The notes below the pieces were generated by a model, which was not told the origin of the DNA, made no database searches, and worked only from the letters and a program-made list of their open reading frames with translations. A stretch of DNA of 64,000 bases from JBGSUZ01 sp963677505 (GTDB taxonomy: Bacteria > Bacillota > Clostridia > Peptostreptococcales > Acidaminobacteraceae), in assembly GCA_963677505.2 (NCBI GenBank), contig CAXXWB010000017.1:186001-250000 (forward strand), in the 5' to 3' direction. Shown here in pieces: positions 28,095 to 42,829 of the stretch (position 1 is the first letter of the stretch; every line of letters begins with the position of its first letter). The position numbers were made by a program, and so were the translations under genes.

Positions 28095-29629
<1,535 letters not shown>

Positions 29630-29879
29630 CAAAATCCTGATTCGGATTGAACTCCGACATTTACATGTCATTGTTTTGGTTTCCTTAGAAACCATCCGGT
29701 TTTGTTCCTCTACGCCGACGGGGTCGGTTTCGAGTCACTGTCTTTAAAAAGACATTTTGAATCTTTCGATTCATTTAAATTGTGATGCATAATGCATCGT
29801 ATCAATCTAAGCTTTTTGTTATACACTGTTTAGTTTTCAAGGATCGTTTGTGTCGTCATTGTCTCTCGGCGACTTGTAT
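29630..29879 (-). other. rRNA leader, left operon
   Basis: About 250 bases of transcribed leader. The stretch 29678-29855 is essentially identical to 37066-37243 of the right operon, including a ATGCATTATGCAT palindrome and GTGTATAACAAAAAGC. No coding potential. Confidence 0.7.
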
Positions 29880-29908
29880 ATAATATCATTTGCAGTTTTC
29901 TTTGTCAA
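29880..29908 (-). promoter_or_regulatory. rRNA promoter, left operon (proximal)
   Basis: Minus strand TTGACA (29903-29908), exactly 17 bases, TATTAT (29880-29885), then a start region reading AAGTCGCC, which is shared with the right operon. Perfect -35. Confidence 0.85.
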
Positions 29909-29929
29909 CATTTTTCTAACATTTTTATT

Positions 29930-31213
29930 TTCAAACGTTTTAAATGTTGGCTGAACGTTGACTGCTTAGTTATAATAGCATGATTACATTAGCTAAGTCA
30001 ACTCCTTTTTCGATTTTAAATAGTTTTTTTTCTAATTAGTTATATATCAACGCTTTAGAATCCATTAGATAGATTGAAAAATCACAATTCTAATTACCTA
30101 GAAATTATTTTCGATTATTTAATCCTCCATAAATATAGTCATTTAACAGTAATTATGAACTCTATGGCTTCAATTTAAAGTAAATGAGAAATAGATATAA
30201 ATTCGAAATATTAATCGCAACTCTTCGCCATAAGATATTCAAGATAAAGTTTGGACAACATACTCACATTTTTTTATAAAGATATCCCCTAGTTTTTTAC
30301 TTCTATTAGACTGTTTAGTCGTTATTATTCAAAAAAACTTCTTAATTTACTAGTATAATCTATTACATATACTTCCTAAAGCTCATACCGATAAGTCAAA
30401 GACTATACATAAGTCGTAAAATTCCAAACTTCGTTACCTTTTCTTTGCCTAAATAAGTCTGCTTTAAAGTACTCTTACAACCCTGAGAATAGTATCTGCT
30501 AATTTTTATTCAAAAGTTCAATTAAGTGTGAATAAAGAAGTGGCTATTCTTCATTTAGAATTTCCGACGACTTTTGTGCTGAATATTATTGCCCTGCTCC
30601 AATTTGCCTTTTTAGATATAAATTTTCTACCTCGAACTTATTTAGTTTCTTGAAGTCATACATCCATATAATAAGAATACGCGATCTATTCATTGAGAAT
30701 CATTTTGTAAGGATTATCTAGCTAGATGATACTCTATTGAGAGTTAATCACATTTTTTTACCATCAAATCGCCCTTAATTTAAACACCCTACCGTATGAT
30801 TAAAAAATTCTAAAATAGACATTGACAGTATTTCTCCACAGTATTTGTCTTTTCAAAAAAATAGTAAACTCTTGGATTTAAAAAACTACATTGTTGACCA
30901 AATTAGTCAATATGACTCTTCAGTTTGAATTATGATTTTTTGCCAACTGCAATCACACAAACAATCGACTTGCTACTTTATAATTATAAGTAAGCTTGAT
31001 AATACATTGTTCGCTATCATTTTAGCTATCAATGTATCCAGAAGTAATTCTGATGATGAGAAATATCCATACGTTCTTGTTGAATCAACCTTAAATCTTG
31101 GTCTTATTCTAAAATGAAATCAATTCTTTTGCTTATGAAATACTTTAAAAGAAGCAAGAGCCTTTAAGTAATTTAGAAGTTTAAGTTAAACTCTTATCGA
31201 CTTAGTGACCAAT
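29930..31213. other. AT-rich gene-free region between the rRNA operons
   Basis: About 1.3 kb with very low GC. Apart from the upstream promoter at 29972-30001, I find no frame with a ribosome site and protein-like composition, no tRNA, no repeat array and no clear insertion-sequence ends. It could be decayed DNA, or it could provide UP-elements near the promoters. Confidence 0.6.
29972..30001 (-). promoter_or_regulatory. possible second rRNA promoter, left operon
   Basis: Minus strand TTGACT (29996-30001), 18 bases, TATTAT (29972-29977), about 90 bases upstream of the proximal promoter; tandem promoters are common for rRNA operons. Confidence 0.45.
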
Positions 31214-31214
31214 A

Positions 31215-31248
31215 AAAAAAGAGAATCCTAATAAGAATTCTCTTTTTT
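31215..31248 (-). terminator. terminator of right rRNA-tRNA operon
   Basis: Stem AAAAAAGAGAAT (31215-31226) with ATTCTCTTTTTT (31237-31248). On the minus strand it ends with a T-run directly after tRNA-Pro. Confidence 0.85.
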
Positions 31249-31249
31249 C

Positions 31250-31326
31250 TGGTCGGGGCGGCAGGATTTGAACCCGCGGCCCTCTGGTCCCAAACCAGAT
31301 GCGCTACCAAGCTGCGCTACACCCCG
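31250..31326 (-). tRNA. tRNA-Pro (TGG)
   Basis: 77 bases with CCA. Anticodon loop TTTGGGA; acceptor CGGGGTG/CGCCCCG; D-arm AGCGCAGCTTGGTAGCGC as usual for Pro. Confidence 0.95.
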
Positions 31327-31348
31327 ATGATGTCAAAAAAATAAAAAA

Positions 31349-31424
<76 letters not shown>

Positions 31425-31450
31425 ATATTTTTTGTTTGCTCATAAAAAAA

Positions 31451-31527
31451 TGGCGACCTGGAAGGGACTCGAACCCTCGACCTCTAGCGTGACAGGCTAG
31501 CGTTCTAACCAACTGAACTACCAGGCC
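31451..31527 (-). tRNA. tRNA-Asp (GTC)
   Basis: 77 bases with CCA. Anticodon loop CTGTCAC; acceptor GGCCTGG/CCAGGTC; G discriminator as in tRNA-Asp. Confidence 0.95.
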
Positions 31528-31531
31528 AAAA

Positions 31532-31606
31532 TGGTGACCCCTAGGGGAATCGAACCCCTGTTACCGCCGTGAAAGGGCGGTGTCTTGACCGCTTGACCAA
31601 GGGGCC
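31532..31606 (-). tRNA. tRNA-Glu (TTC), right operon copy
   Basis: 75 bases with CCA, identical to 24341-24415, including the following spacer hairpin. The operons diverge just downstream of it (Asp-Thr-Pro here, Val-Leu-Gly-Arg-Ser-Met-Phe there). Confidence 0.95.
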
Positions 31607-31666
31607 ATGTTGCTCTACGTTTGTAGAGCTTTGTGATTTCTCACGTTTTTGTGTGATTTTCTCACA

Positions 31667-31782
31667 ACCGGCGATGACCTACTCTCCCAGAGGGCTGCCC
31701 CTCAAGTACCATCAGCGCTGGAAAGCTTAACTTCTGTGTTCGGGATGGGAACAGGTGTATCCTTTCCGCCATTATCACCAGA
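31667..31782 (-). rRNA. rrf: 5S ribosomal RNA, right operon
   Basis: About 116 bases, near-identical to the left copy with one substitution. Carries CCCATCCCGAACACAGAAG. Ends are set by homology with the left copy. Confidence 0.92.
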
Positions 31783-31790
31783 TTCGCTAA

Positions 31791-31833
31791 CAATTCATGA
31801 CAGATACTTCGTAGAAGTATTGAGAATGAATTG
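31791..31833 (-). other. structured 23S-5S spacer element, right operon
   Basis: Outer stem CAATTCAT/ATGAATTG and inner hairpin ATACTTC/GAAGTAT around GTA. Same layout as 24597-24642 with compensatory base changes in both stems. A following ATTCGCC/GGCGAAT hairpin (about 31838-31855) likewise covaries with the left operon. Confidence 0.65.
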
Positions 31834-32004
31834 TGGATTCGCCGTTAGGCGAATAGCTTCCTCTTCTTGAAAGTTGTTACACCTTCAAAACTGTATATGT
31901 TTAAGCACTTCCATCGAATTGTTAGGTTGAGCTTGCGTTTTGAACTTTACGCTCTAGGTTTCACTTCGTGAAACACGCTTACCTTTCGGCAATGCTCTTT
32001 TTTT

Positions 32005-34924
<2,920 letters not shown>

Positions 34925-34966
34925 ATAATGGTTATTTAACCTTAGTTTTTATTCCTTCAGATATTC

Positions 34967-35002
34967 GGCTTTCGGTGATTGCTTTCGCAATAACCTTTCG
35001 CC
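34967..35002 (-). repeat. 36-base spacer hairpin repeat, right operon copy 1
   Basis: Same position and sequence as 27775-27810 in the left operon, directly upstream of the 23S 5' region. Confidence 0.7.
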
Positions 35003-35130
35003 AAACATTCCTTCAGAATGTTTTCGATGTGTTACTCTTACATATACAGTTTTCAAGGTGCAATTTTTGCCTACCGCTATTTGCTTCGCAAAGAGCTTTC
35101 GGCCGATGTTTCGCAAAGCGAAAAATCGTT

Positions 35131-35166
35131 GCCTTTCGGTGATTGCTTTCGCAATAACCTTTCGGC
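35131..35166 (-). repeat. 36-base spacer hairpin repeat, right operon copy 2
   Basis: A second near-identical copy of the motif, about 130 bases from copy 1, in a segment the left operon lacks. It lies between 23S and tRNA-Ala and indicates duplication or spread of a small spacer element. Confidence 0.7.
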
Positions 35167-35192
35167 ATTCATTTCTCGTAGAGAAATGAATT

Positions 35193-35268
35193 TGGTGGAG
35201 GATAAGAGGATCGAACTCTTGACCCCCTGCGTGCAAGGCAGGTGCTCTCCCAGCTGAGCTAATCCCCC
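35193..35268 (-). tRNA. tRNA-Ala (TGC) in 16S-23S spacer
   Basis: 76 bases with CCA. Anticodon loop CTTGCAC; acceptor GGGGGAT/ATCCTCC with a G-T pair. Replaces the tRNA-Ile of the left operon. Confidence 0.95.
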
Positions 35269-35418
35269 GGGTATGTGCGGCGTCCCTATACTCTTATGAG
35301 CACCGGTATTTCGCAGAAACATCCGAGAACTCACACTGAGCACAGCGACTCGCTATGCTGAGGTTCTATTCATTTCTGAATAACGATCCCTCAAAACCAA
35401 ACAGTGTATAACTTAGCT

Positions 35419-36953
<1,535 letters not shown>

Positions 36954-37321
36954 CAAAATCCTGTGCATTTCGAAAAATGCTGACTCGGATTGAACTCCGA
37001 CTAACAACTTTTTCAAGTTGTCTGCTATGATTTGCAAGCAAATCATTCGCATGTCATTGTTTTGGTTTCCTTAGAAACCATCCGGTTTTGTTCCTCTACG
37101 CCGACGGGGTCGGTTTCGAGTCACTGTCTTTAAAAAGACATTTTGAATCTTTCGATTCATTTAAATTGTGATGCATAATGCATCGTATCAATCTAAGCTT
37201 TTTGTTATACACTGTTTAGTTTTCAAGGATCGTTTGTGTCGCTTTTCAGCTAACACTTGCATCGTTTCTTTTCGGTTAACAACTTGTTAAGTTTGCGTTG
37301 ACCGCTTTCGGCGACTATTAC
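36954..37321 (-). other. rRNA leader, right operon
   Basis: About 370 bases. It shares a 178-base core with the left leader but has extra hairpin-forming insertions near the 16S 5' end (about 36963-37055, including CAACTT/AAGTTG and GATTTGC/GCAAATC) and another at about 37243-37310 (TTAACAACTTGTTAA palindrome). No coding potential. Confidence 0.7.
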
Positions 37322-37350
37322 ATATTAACACTGCTGTGCTATGATGTCAA
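37322..37350 (-). promoter_or_regulatory. rRNA promoter, right operon
   Basis: Minus strand TTGACA (37345-37350), exactly 17 bases, TAATAT (37322-37327), then the same AGTCGCC start-region motif as the left operon. Confidence 0.85.
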
Positions 37351-37536
37351 CATGTTTTTTTAGCTTTTTTCAAGCCGTTTTTAAGTTGCAATGTAGCGTC
37401 CCCTAAAGGACTTACTTAGATTAGCATGAACGAGGCTATCGGTCAATATACTTTTGAAATGTTCTATTTTTCAGGCAGTTCTCTCTATTCAATTTAATAT
37501 AACCCTTTTATTCTTTAACTTTATAGATATATAAGG

Positions 37537-37580
37537 AAGAAACCTTCTTCGCAAGAGTGAATCTACAAAGAAGGTTTCTT
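37537..37580. terminator. terminator after the pyr operon
   Basis: A perfect 13-bp stem AAGAAACCTTCTT (37537-37549) with AAGAAGGTTTCTT (37568-37580), about 90 bases beyond the pyrD stop and before the rRNA promoter. The T-run is short on both strands. Confidence 0.7.
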
Positions 37581-37668
37581 TATTTAAGCCACTTATTTGT
37601 ATAATGTTTTCGTTAAACTAATGCAAAATTGATTATAAGAGATCCAATTACTCCCTTATAAAAGCTAT

Positions 37669-38574
37669 TTAACGGTGAACTACACCAATTAATTCTTTCA
37701 ACTCTTTAACTTTGTTTTCTTCACAATAGCGAATAAAACCGTCTAAAATTACTTTTCCTGCATCTGGAGCAACCAATGTGGCAGTCCCAACGGCTATTGC
37801 AGCAGAACCTGCCATCAAATATTCCACTACATCTGTCTCGTTCATGATGCCACCCATTCCTAAGATTGGAATTTTTACAGCACTATAGGTTTCATAGACC
37901 GCTCTTAATCCAACAGGCTTTATAGCAGGGCCAGACATGCCGCCAATTTTGTTGGCTATGACAGGTTTTTTCTTTTTAATATCTATCGCCATTCCTGTAA
38001 CCGTGTTGATCATGGACAAACAATCTGCCCCAGTAGCCTCTGCTGCTAAGGCAATTTCTTTGATGCTGGTCACATTGGGACTAAGCTTAACAATTAAATG
38101 TTTTTGAGATGCTTCTTTAACAGCATGCGTTACCATTTTTACCATTTCAGGATTGGTGCCAAATGCCATTCCGCCGCATTTTACATTTGGACAGGAAATA
38201 TTAAGTTCAATGCTATCCACGTCTTCATCTTTTAAAAGAGCTGCCATGGCGGTATATTCTTCAAGGGTATTTCCGTTGATGTTGACGATTATTTTGGTGT
38301 CAAATTTTCTAAGGTAGGGGATTTCGTTTTTAATAAAGCTCTTAATCCCTGGATTTTGTAGTCCTACGCTGTTTATGATGCCCATTGGTGTATCTGCCAA
38401 TCTTGGTACTGGATTACCTAAGCGAGGTTCTAATGTTAGCCCCTTTACTGAGATACCACCTAAAATGCCAATATCGAAATAGTCTTCAAATTCTCTTCCA
38501 AAACCAAACGTACCCGATGCCATGGTTATTGGATTTTTTAGAATAAGCCCATTGAGATCTGCTTGCAAATTCAT
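37669..38574 (-). CDS. pyrD: dihydroorotate dehydrogenase B, catalytic subunit
   Basis: 301 aa, class 1B. FMN-binding barrel starting NLNGLILKNPITMASGTFGF without an N-terminal membrane helix; ELNISCPNVKCGGMAFG carries the catalytic cysteine of class 1B enzymes; KLSPNVTSIKEIALAAEATG, NKIGGMSGPAIKPVGLRAVY and GMGGI bind FMN. It oxidises dihydroorotate to orotate with NAD+ through PyrK. It shares base 38574 with the pyrK stop (overlap), so the two subunits are coupled. Last gene of pyrC-F-K-D. Confidence 0.97.
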   Translation of the reverse strand: MNLQADLNGLILKNPITMASGTFGFGREFEDYFDIGILGGISVKGLTLEPRLGNPVPRLADTPMGIINSVGLQNPGIKSFIKNEIPYLRKFDTKIIVNINGNTLEEYTAMAALLKDEDVDSIELNISCPNVKCGGMAFGTNPEMVKMVTHAVKEASQKHLIVKLSPNVTSIKEIALAAEATGADCLSMINTVTGMAIDIKKKKPVIANKIGGMSGPAIKPVGLRAVYETYSAVKIPILGMGGIMNETDVVEYLMAGSAAIAVGTATLVAPDAGKVILDGFIRYCEENKVKELKELIGVVHR

Positions 38575-39389
38575 TAAAACTGCACCTCACTTCCTAAGAA
38601 AACTGGGCCTTCAACACAAGTTCTCACCATTTTCTCTGTATCGTCTTGAATGACCTTTTTTGCGCAAACTAAGCACGCACCCATACCACATGCCATTCTT
38701 TCTTCTGTAACAAGGTAAAGTGCTTTCGCATCCCCATTAAAAGCCTCTTTAGATTTTTCCAGCATAATGTCTGGGCCACAGGCGACGATTGTCTGTTGAT
38801 TTAGGTCAAGATTAAGTCTTTTGCAATGGTCAACGGTATTTCCAATATTAACTGTATACTTTTCTTCCTTATAAGTGTCTTTTAAAAGAAGATTTTCTTC
38901 CATCGTACATATGTGAACTTGATTACTGTATTTTGCAAAATCTTCAACCAAGTAGACCTCTTTTTGATACCCTAAAATGGTTGTCACAGAGATGCCTTTT
39001 ATCGAAGCTTGTTTTGCTACCTCTAATAAAGGAGCAGTCCCGATACCCCCACCAATCAATATTATCTGATTGGTCTCAAGGGATTTTTCAAGATTATACC
39101 CATTGCCAAGAGGTCCTACTGCAAGAACTTCATCATTTACAGTAAGGTCACAAAGCCTTTCGGTTCCTCTTCCCATTTTTTTTATAACAAAATGGATGCC
39201 CTTTTCACTGACTTGGCTGACGCTGATTGGTCTTTTCAATATAGGGCTTCCCTGATTTTGAATGCCCAAATTATAAAATTGGCAGGGCTGAATATTGCTG
39301 GTTTTGGGATTTTCTAGAATAAGTTCAAAGATATCGCCTAAATGTTGTACTTTCTCTATCACTTTCAAGGTGTTGATCTTAGTCGACAT
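38574..39389 (-). CDS. pyrK: dihydroorotate dehydrogenase B, electron-transfer subunit
   Basis: 271 aa from ATG at 39389, which follows GGGAGGAAGAT; an upstream in-frame start at 39416 would overlap pyrF more and lacks such a site. FAD domain with LKRPISVSQV, NAD domain LIGGGIGTAPLLEVAKQA, and a [2Fe-2S] site with cysteines in EERMACGMGACLVCAKKV and VRTCVEGPVF. It passes electrons from PyrD to NAD+. It overlaps the pyrF stop (39379-39381). Confidence 0.95.
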   Translation of the reverse strand: MSTKINTLKVIEKVQHLGDIFELILENPKTSNIQPCQFYNLGIQNQGSPILKRPISVSQVSEKGIHFVIKKMGRGTERLCDLTVNDEVLAVGPLGNGYNLEKSLETNQIILIGGGIGTAPLLEVAKQASIKGISVTTILGYQKEVYLVEDFAKYSNQVHICTMEENLLLKDTYKEEKYTVNIGNTVDHCKRLNLDLNQQTIVACGPDIMLEKSKEAFNGDAKALYLVTEERMACGMGACLVCAKKVIQDDTEKMVRTCVEGPVFLGSEVQF

Positions 39390-40326
39390 ATCTTCCTCCC
39401 ATTGCCTTTCCAGCATTTTTAAGGGCTTGGTTCAAGTCTTCATTTGCCTTGATGGTCGCTTCTCTGATATAAGCTGTATACGGCTTGCTGCCATCTCCTT
39501 TTTCATAAGCGAAAATGATGCCTCTTGAGGAATTGACAATGGCTCCGATACCATTTTCATCGAATCCATATACCACATCTGCAGCGGTTCCGCCTTGAGC
39601 GCCGTACCCTGGGATTAAGAAAACTGTTTTAGGTAATAATTCTCGTAGTTTTTTTAACTCTTCTGGATAGGTTGCACCAACTACTGCGCCAATATTACTG
39701 TACCCATATTCGTTGGCAATATTGTATTCACTTTCATTGATGGTTTCTGCTACCCACTCATAAATCATTTTGTCTTCTGATTTTCTATTTTGAAGTTGAT
39801 GAGAACTTGGATTTGAGGTTTTTACAAGAAGGAAATTCATACTATCCTGCTCGTTGGCTATTTTATAGAATTCTACATTAGAGTCATCGCCCAAATAAGG
39901 GTTGATGGTAATGGCGTCTGCATGAAAGGGCTTGTGCTTTGTGCCAAGAATATCTACTTCACCCACATGGCCCTTTGCATAAGCTGCGGATGTTGAGCCG
40001 ATATCGCCTCTTTTAATATCCCCAATGACGTACAATCCTTTAGACTGGGCATATCGAACTGTCTCTTCGTAAGCTTTCACGCCTTCTACACCGAGGAGTT
40101 CGTAGTATGCCGATTGTGGTTTAACGACTGCCACTAAATCAGCAATATTGTCTATAATGTCACAGTTAAATTTATAAACAGCTTTTGCCGCAGCCGCTAA
40201 AGTCTTACCTTCTTTTTCAATTTCCTTTTTTAAAGTCTCTGGCAATTGATTGACCACAGGGTCTAATCCTACACAGAGTACGCTTTTCTTTTCCATCATT
40301 TTTTCAATCATTCTTTTAGATGACAT
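39379..40326 (-). CDS. pyrF: orotidine 5'-phosphate decarboxylase (type 2)
   Basis: 315 aa from ATG at 40326, preceded by GAAGGAGGCC; a longer in-frame reading to 40389 is inside pyrC. The length is that of the type 2 PyrF subfamily. Catalytic YVIGDIKRGDIGSTSAAYA, substrate loop NPYLGDDSNVEFYK, FLLVKTSNPSS and the phosphate-binding FLIPGYGAQGGTAADV are visible. It decarboxylates OMP to UMP. Its start overlaps the pyrC stop by about 11 bases. Confidence 0.95.
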   Translation of the reverse strand: MSSKRMIEKMMEKKSVLCVGLDPVVNQLPETLKKEIEKEGKTLAAAAKAVYKFNCDIIDNIADLVAVVKPQSAYYELLGVEGVKAYEETVRYAQSKGLYVIGDIKRGDIGSTSAAYAKGHVGEVDILGTKHKPFHADAITINPYLGDDSNVEFYKIANEQDSMNFLLVKTSNPSSHQLQNRKSEDKMIYEWVAETINESEYNIANEYGYSNIGAVVGATYPEELKKLRELLPKTVFLIPGYGAQGGTAADVVYGFDENGIGAIVNSSRGIIFAYEKGDGSKPYTAYIREATIKANEDLNQALKNAGKAMGGRYVD

Positions 40327-41593
40327 TGAGTTGGCCTCCTTCAAGCAACAATTTATTTCCTTTGACGACGTGTACGACTTTTCCTTCAAGTTTGTGTCCT
40401 ATCCAAGGACTGTTAATACTCTTTGACTGGAAATCGTCTTTGCTGACTTCCCAAATCTCATTGGGATCTATGCAGACCAAATTGGCAACTTGGCCGTCTA
40501 TAATATAATTTGGTGTTTGATTGAGAATGATTCGCGGATTGATGCTCATAAGCCTGATCAAGGTTTCCATCGGAATAGATTCTTGCTTAAACAGGGTGTT
40601 GATGGTGCTGAACATGGTCTCTAACCCAGTAAAACCGTATGAACCCTCTTTGTAATTTGCTAATTTGCTTTCCCATTCGTGGGGGGCGTGGTCTGATGCG
40701 ATGGCGTCTACCCAACCTTCCTCGATGCCTTGAATGAGAGCTTTTCTATTGGATTCACCTCTGATGGGCGGATTAACTTTGTAAAGTGCTGTTTCAAAAT
40801 CTAAAGTTTCTCCATCAAAGTATAAGTGGTGAGGGGCTACTTCGCAGGTCAGATTCATGCCTTTCTTTTTACCCAATTTTACAGCTTCTAACGACTGAAT
40901 GGTGCTGAGGTGTGCGACATGGAGGTGACCTCCTGTATTTTCTAAAATTTGAATATCTCTCTCAACAATTTGGCTCTCCACTTCCGGAGGATAAGGTCCA
41001 TTTTGATATTTTGCAGCAGCCTCATGATCTTCTGAATGAGTCATGACAGGACATTTTGTTTCACGGCTTATTTTTAGAGCCGCCGCCAAAATCGCAGGGT
41101 CCATCACAGTACGACCGTCATCGGTATAGGCAACCGCTCCCATTTGAGTCAGTCCCTTTAAATCTGTAATATGTGCTCCGTCTTGATCCAATGTTACTGC
41201 TACAGACGGTAACACTTCTATATAAGGATATTGATGTATTTTTTCCAGATAAGCTTCTAATCTTTCTTTTCGGTCCATGGCAGGTTTGGTATTAGGCATG
41301 GTACAAACTTGGGTGACGCCGCCCATGATGGCTGCTTTTTGTCCACTTTCCAATGTTTCTTTTTGCTCAAAACCCGGATCTCTAAAGTGGACGTGCAGGT
41401 CTGCAAAAGCAGGCATTACAATCAGGTTTTCTGCATTTAGTACATGATTATAGGAATTTTGCTCGTCAGTTGACTGCTCTTCTGTATTTCTAATGATTTT
41501 GATGATGCCATATTTATCAATTGAAATGTTGCACGCCTCTAATTGCAAGTCTTTACCAGTGTATGCTTTTGCGTTTTTGATCAATATACTCAT
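40316..41593 (-). CDS. pyrC: dihydroorotase
   Basis: 425 aa from ATG at 41593, chosen for the GGAGGTG 6 bases upstream; the longer frame to 41629 runs into the attenuator hairpin. Amidohydrolase metal sites: FADLHVHFRDPGFEQKETLE (first His pair), HSEDH, HVAHLST and the catalytic IASDHAPHEWE. It cyclises carbamoyl-aspartate to dihydroorotate. First gene of the leftward pyr operon, under leader control. Confidence 0.96.
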   Translation of the reverse strand: MSILIKNAKAYTGKDLQLEACNISIDKYGIIKIIRNTEEQSTDEQNSYNHVLNAENLIVMPAFADLHVHFRDPGFEQKETLESGQKAAIMGGVTQVCTMPNTKPAMDRKERLEAYLEKIHQYPYIEVLPSVAVTLDQDGAHITDLKGLTQMGAVAYTDDGRTVMDPAILAAALKISRETKCPVMTHSEDHEAAAKYQNGPYPPEVESQIVERDIQILENTGGHLHVAHLSTIQSLEAVKLGKKKGMNLTCEVAPHHLYFDGETLDFETALYKVNPPIRGESNRKALIQGIEEGWVDAIASDHAPHEWESKLANYKEGSYGFTGLETMFSTINTLFKQESIPMETLIRLMSINPRIILNQTPNYIIDGQVANLVCIDPNEIWEVSKDDFQSKSINSPWIGHKLEGKVVHVVKGNKLLLEGGQLNVI

Positions 41594-41743
41594 GGTTTCC
41601 ACCTCCAAAACAAAAAATAGCCTTTGCATTCCTGCAAAAGGCTATTGTGCGCGACAAAATTGTCGTATTAGCTCAAACCAATCGACAAACGGCTGTATTC
41701 CTACCTTGCAGGTCTCTCGTACCTGATTAAAGGCTTATGTAGT
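41594..41743 (-). promoter_or_regulatory. pyr operon leader with PyrR-like hairpin and attenuator terminator
   Basis: Reading leftward, a hairpin at 41733-41704 has lower stem CCTT/AAGG, internal bulges and upper stem CAGGT/ACCTG around loop ACGAGAG, resembling the PyrR anti-antiterminator with its GAGAG-type loop. About 60 bases later an intrinsic terminator (stem AATAGCCTTT(T)GCA, 41646-41616, then TTTTTTG) stands immediately before the pyrC ribosome site. This fits UMP/PyrR-controlled attenuation. The PyrR assignment is inferred. Confidence 0.65.
41616..41646 (-). terminator. attenuator terminator in the pyrC leader
   Basis: Stem 41616-41628 with 41633-41646 (one bulged base), then six T on the minus strand, ending about 10 bases before the pyrC Shine-Dalgarno. 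If it forms constitutively, pyrC is not expressed, so it must be regulated. Confidence 0.8.
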
Positions 41744-41750
41744 TTGTAAT

Positions 41751-41779
41751 AATTTATCACATTGTCTGACATATGTCAA
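41751..41779 (-). promoter_or_regulatory. pyrCFKD operon promoter
   Basis: Minus strand TTGACA (41774-41779), exactly 17 bases, TAAATT (41751-41756). It places the start near 41744, just upstream of the PyrR-like hairpin. Confidence 0.75.
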
Positions 41780-41890
41780 CTTGCCATATTTGTATTTTTT
41801 TAATTGACTGATAAGTAAGTTCTGTGTTAACATATACCAAAATAGCAACCTTTAAGTTGATACTGGGATATCAAAAAGGAGGAACCGAAT

Positions 41891-42829
41891 ATGTCCAATG
41901 TCGTTAGACACCTTATCGAACCTGAAGATTTTACAATCGAGGAAATTGTCTCTCTTGTAGATACAGGTTTAGAGATTTACAAAGATCCAAAACCTTTCCA
42001 AAAAGTATGTGATGGTAAAATAATGGCTTCACTTTTCTTTGAACCTAGCACACGTACAAAGTTAAGTTTTGACTCTGCCATGATGAGACTTGGCGGCAAT
42101 GTTCTCGGTTTTAGCGATGCGAGCACTAGCTCTACTGCTAAAGGGGAATCACTTGCAGATACCATTAAAGTCTGTGGGTATTACAGTGACATTATTGTCA
42201 TGAGACACCCTAAAGAAGGCGCACCTAGACTTTCTTCAAGATTTACAGACAAGCCGATTATCAACGGCGGCGACGGTGGTCATCAACATCCTACTCAAAC
42301 TTTGACCGATTTGATTACAATCAAACGATTCAAAGGGACTTTGGAAGGTCATAAGATTGCATTCTGCGGTGACTTGAAATTCGGCAGAACAGTTCACTCA
42401 TTGATTAGAACCCTCGCCAGATTTGGGAACAAAGAATTTTACCTCGTCTCTCCTGAAGAATTGGCTTTGCCATCTTCCCTCAAGAGAGCTCTTGAAAAAA
42501 GCGGCGTTAAGTTGATTGAGGTCAGAACCCTTGAAGAGATTATTCACGATGTAGATGTGCTCTACATGACACGTATCCAAAAGGAGCGTTTCTTCAACGA
42601 AGAAGATTACATTCGCCTTAAAAATGCCTTTATCTTAACCAGAGAAAAGCTAGCACCAGCTAAGCAGGACATGATCGTTTTGCATCCACTACCGAGAGTA
42701 AATGAAATTGCTTATGACGTTGATGAAGATCCACGGGCTAAGTATTTCGAACAATCTGAGATGGGTGTATATGTGAGAATGGCATTAATTTGCAAACTGT
42801 TGGAGGTGGGTCCTTATGCTAGAGGTTAA
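41891..42829 (+). CDS. pyrB: aspartate carbamoyltransferase, catalytic chain
   Basis: 312 aa. Carbamoyl-phosphate site FFEPSTRTKLSFDSAMMRLG, VMRHPKEGAPRLSS, GDGGHQHPTQTLTDL, and C-terminal VLHPLPRVNEIAYDVD with the HPLPR signature. It forms carbamoyl-aspartate. An AAAAGGAGGAA site precedes the ATG. Divergent from pyrC; its own leader (about 41830-41890) contains no terminator I can see. Overlaps pyrI by 14 bases. Confidence 0.97.
   Translation: MSNVVRHLIEPEDFTIEEIVSLVDTGLEIYKDPKPFQKVCDGKIMASLFFEPSTRTKLSFDSAMMRLGGNVLGFSDASTSSTAKGESLADTIKVCGYYSDIIVMRHPKEGAPRLSSRFTDKPIINGGDGGHQHPTQTLTDLITIKRFKGTLEGHKIAFCGDLKFGRTVHSLIRTLARFGNKEFYLVSPEELALPSSLKRALEKSGVKLIEVRTLEEIIHDVDVLYMTRIQKERFFNEEDYIRLKNAFILTREKLAPAKQDMIVLHPLPRVNEIAYDVDEDPRAKYFEQSEMGVYVRMALICKLLEVGPYARG

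Noticed and set aside
30932..31117. 61-codon plus-strand frame in the AT-rich region
   Set aside because: No ribosome binding site, biased AT-driven composition and no recognisable motif.
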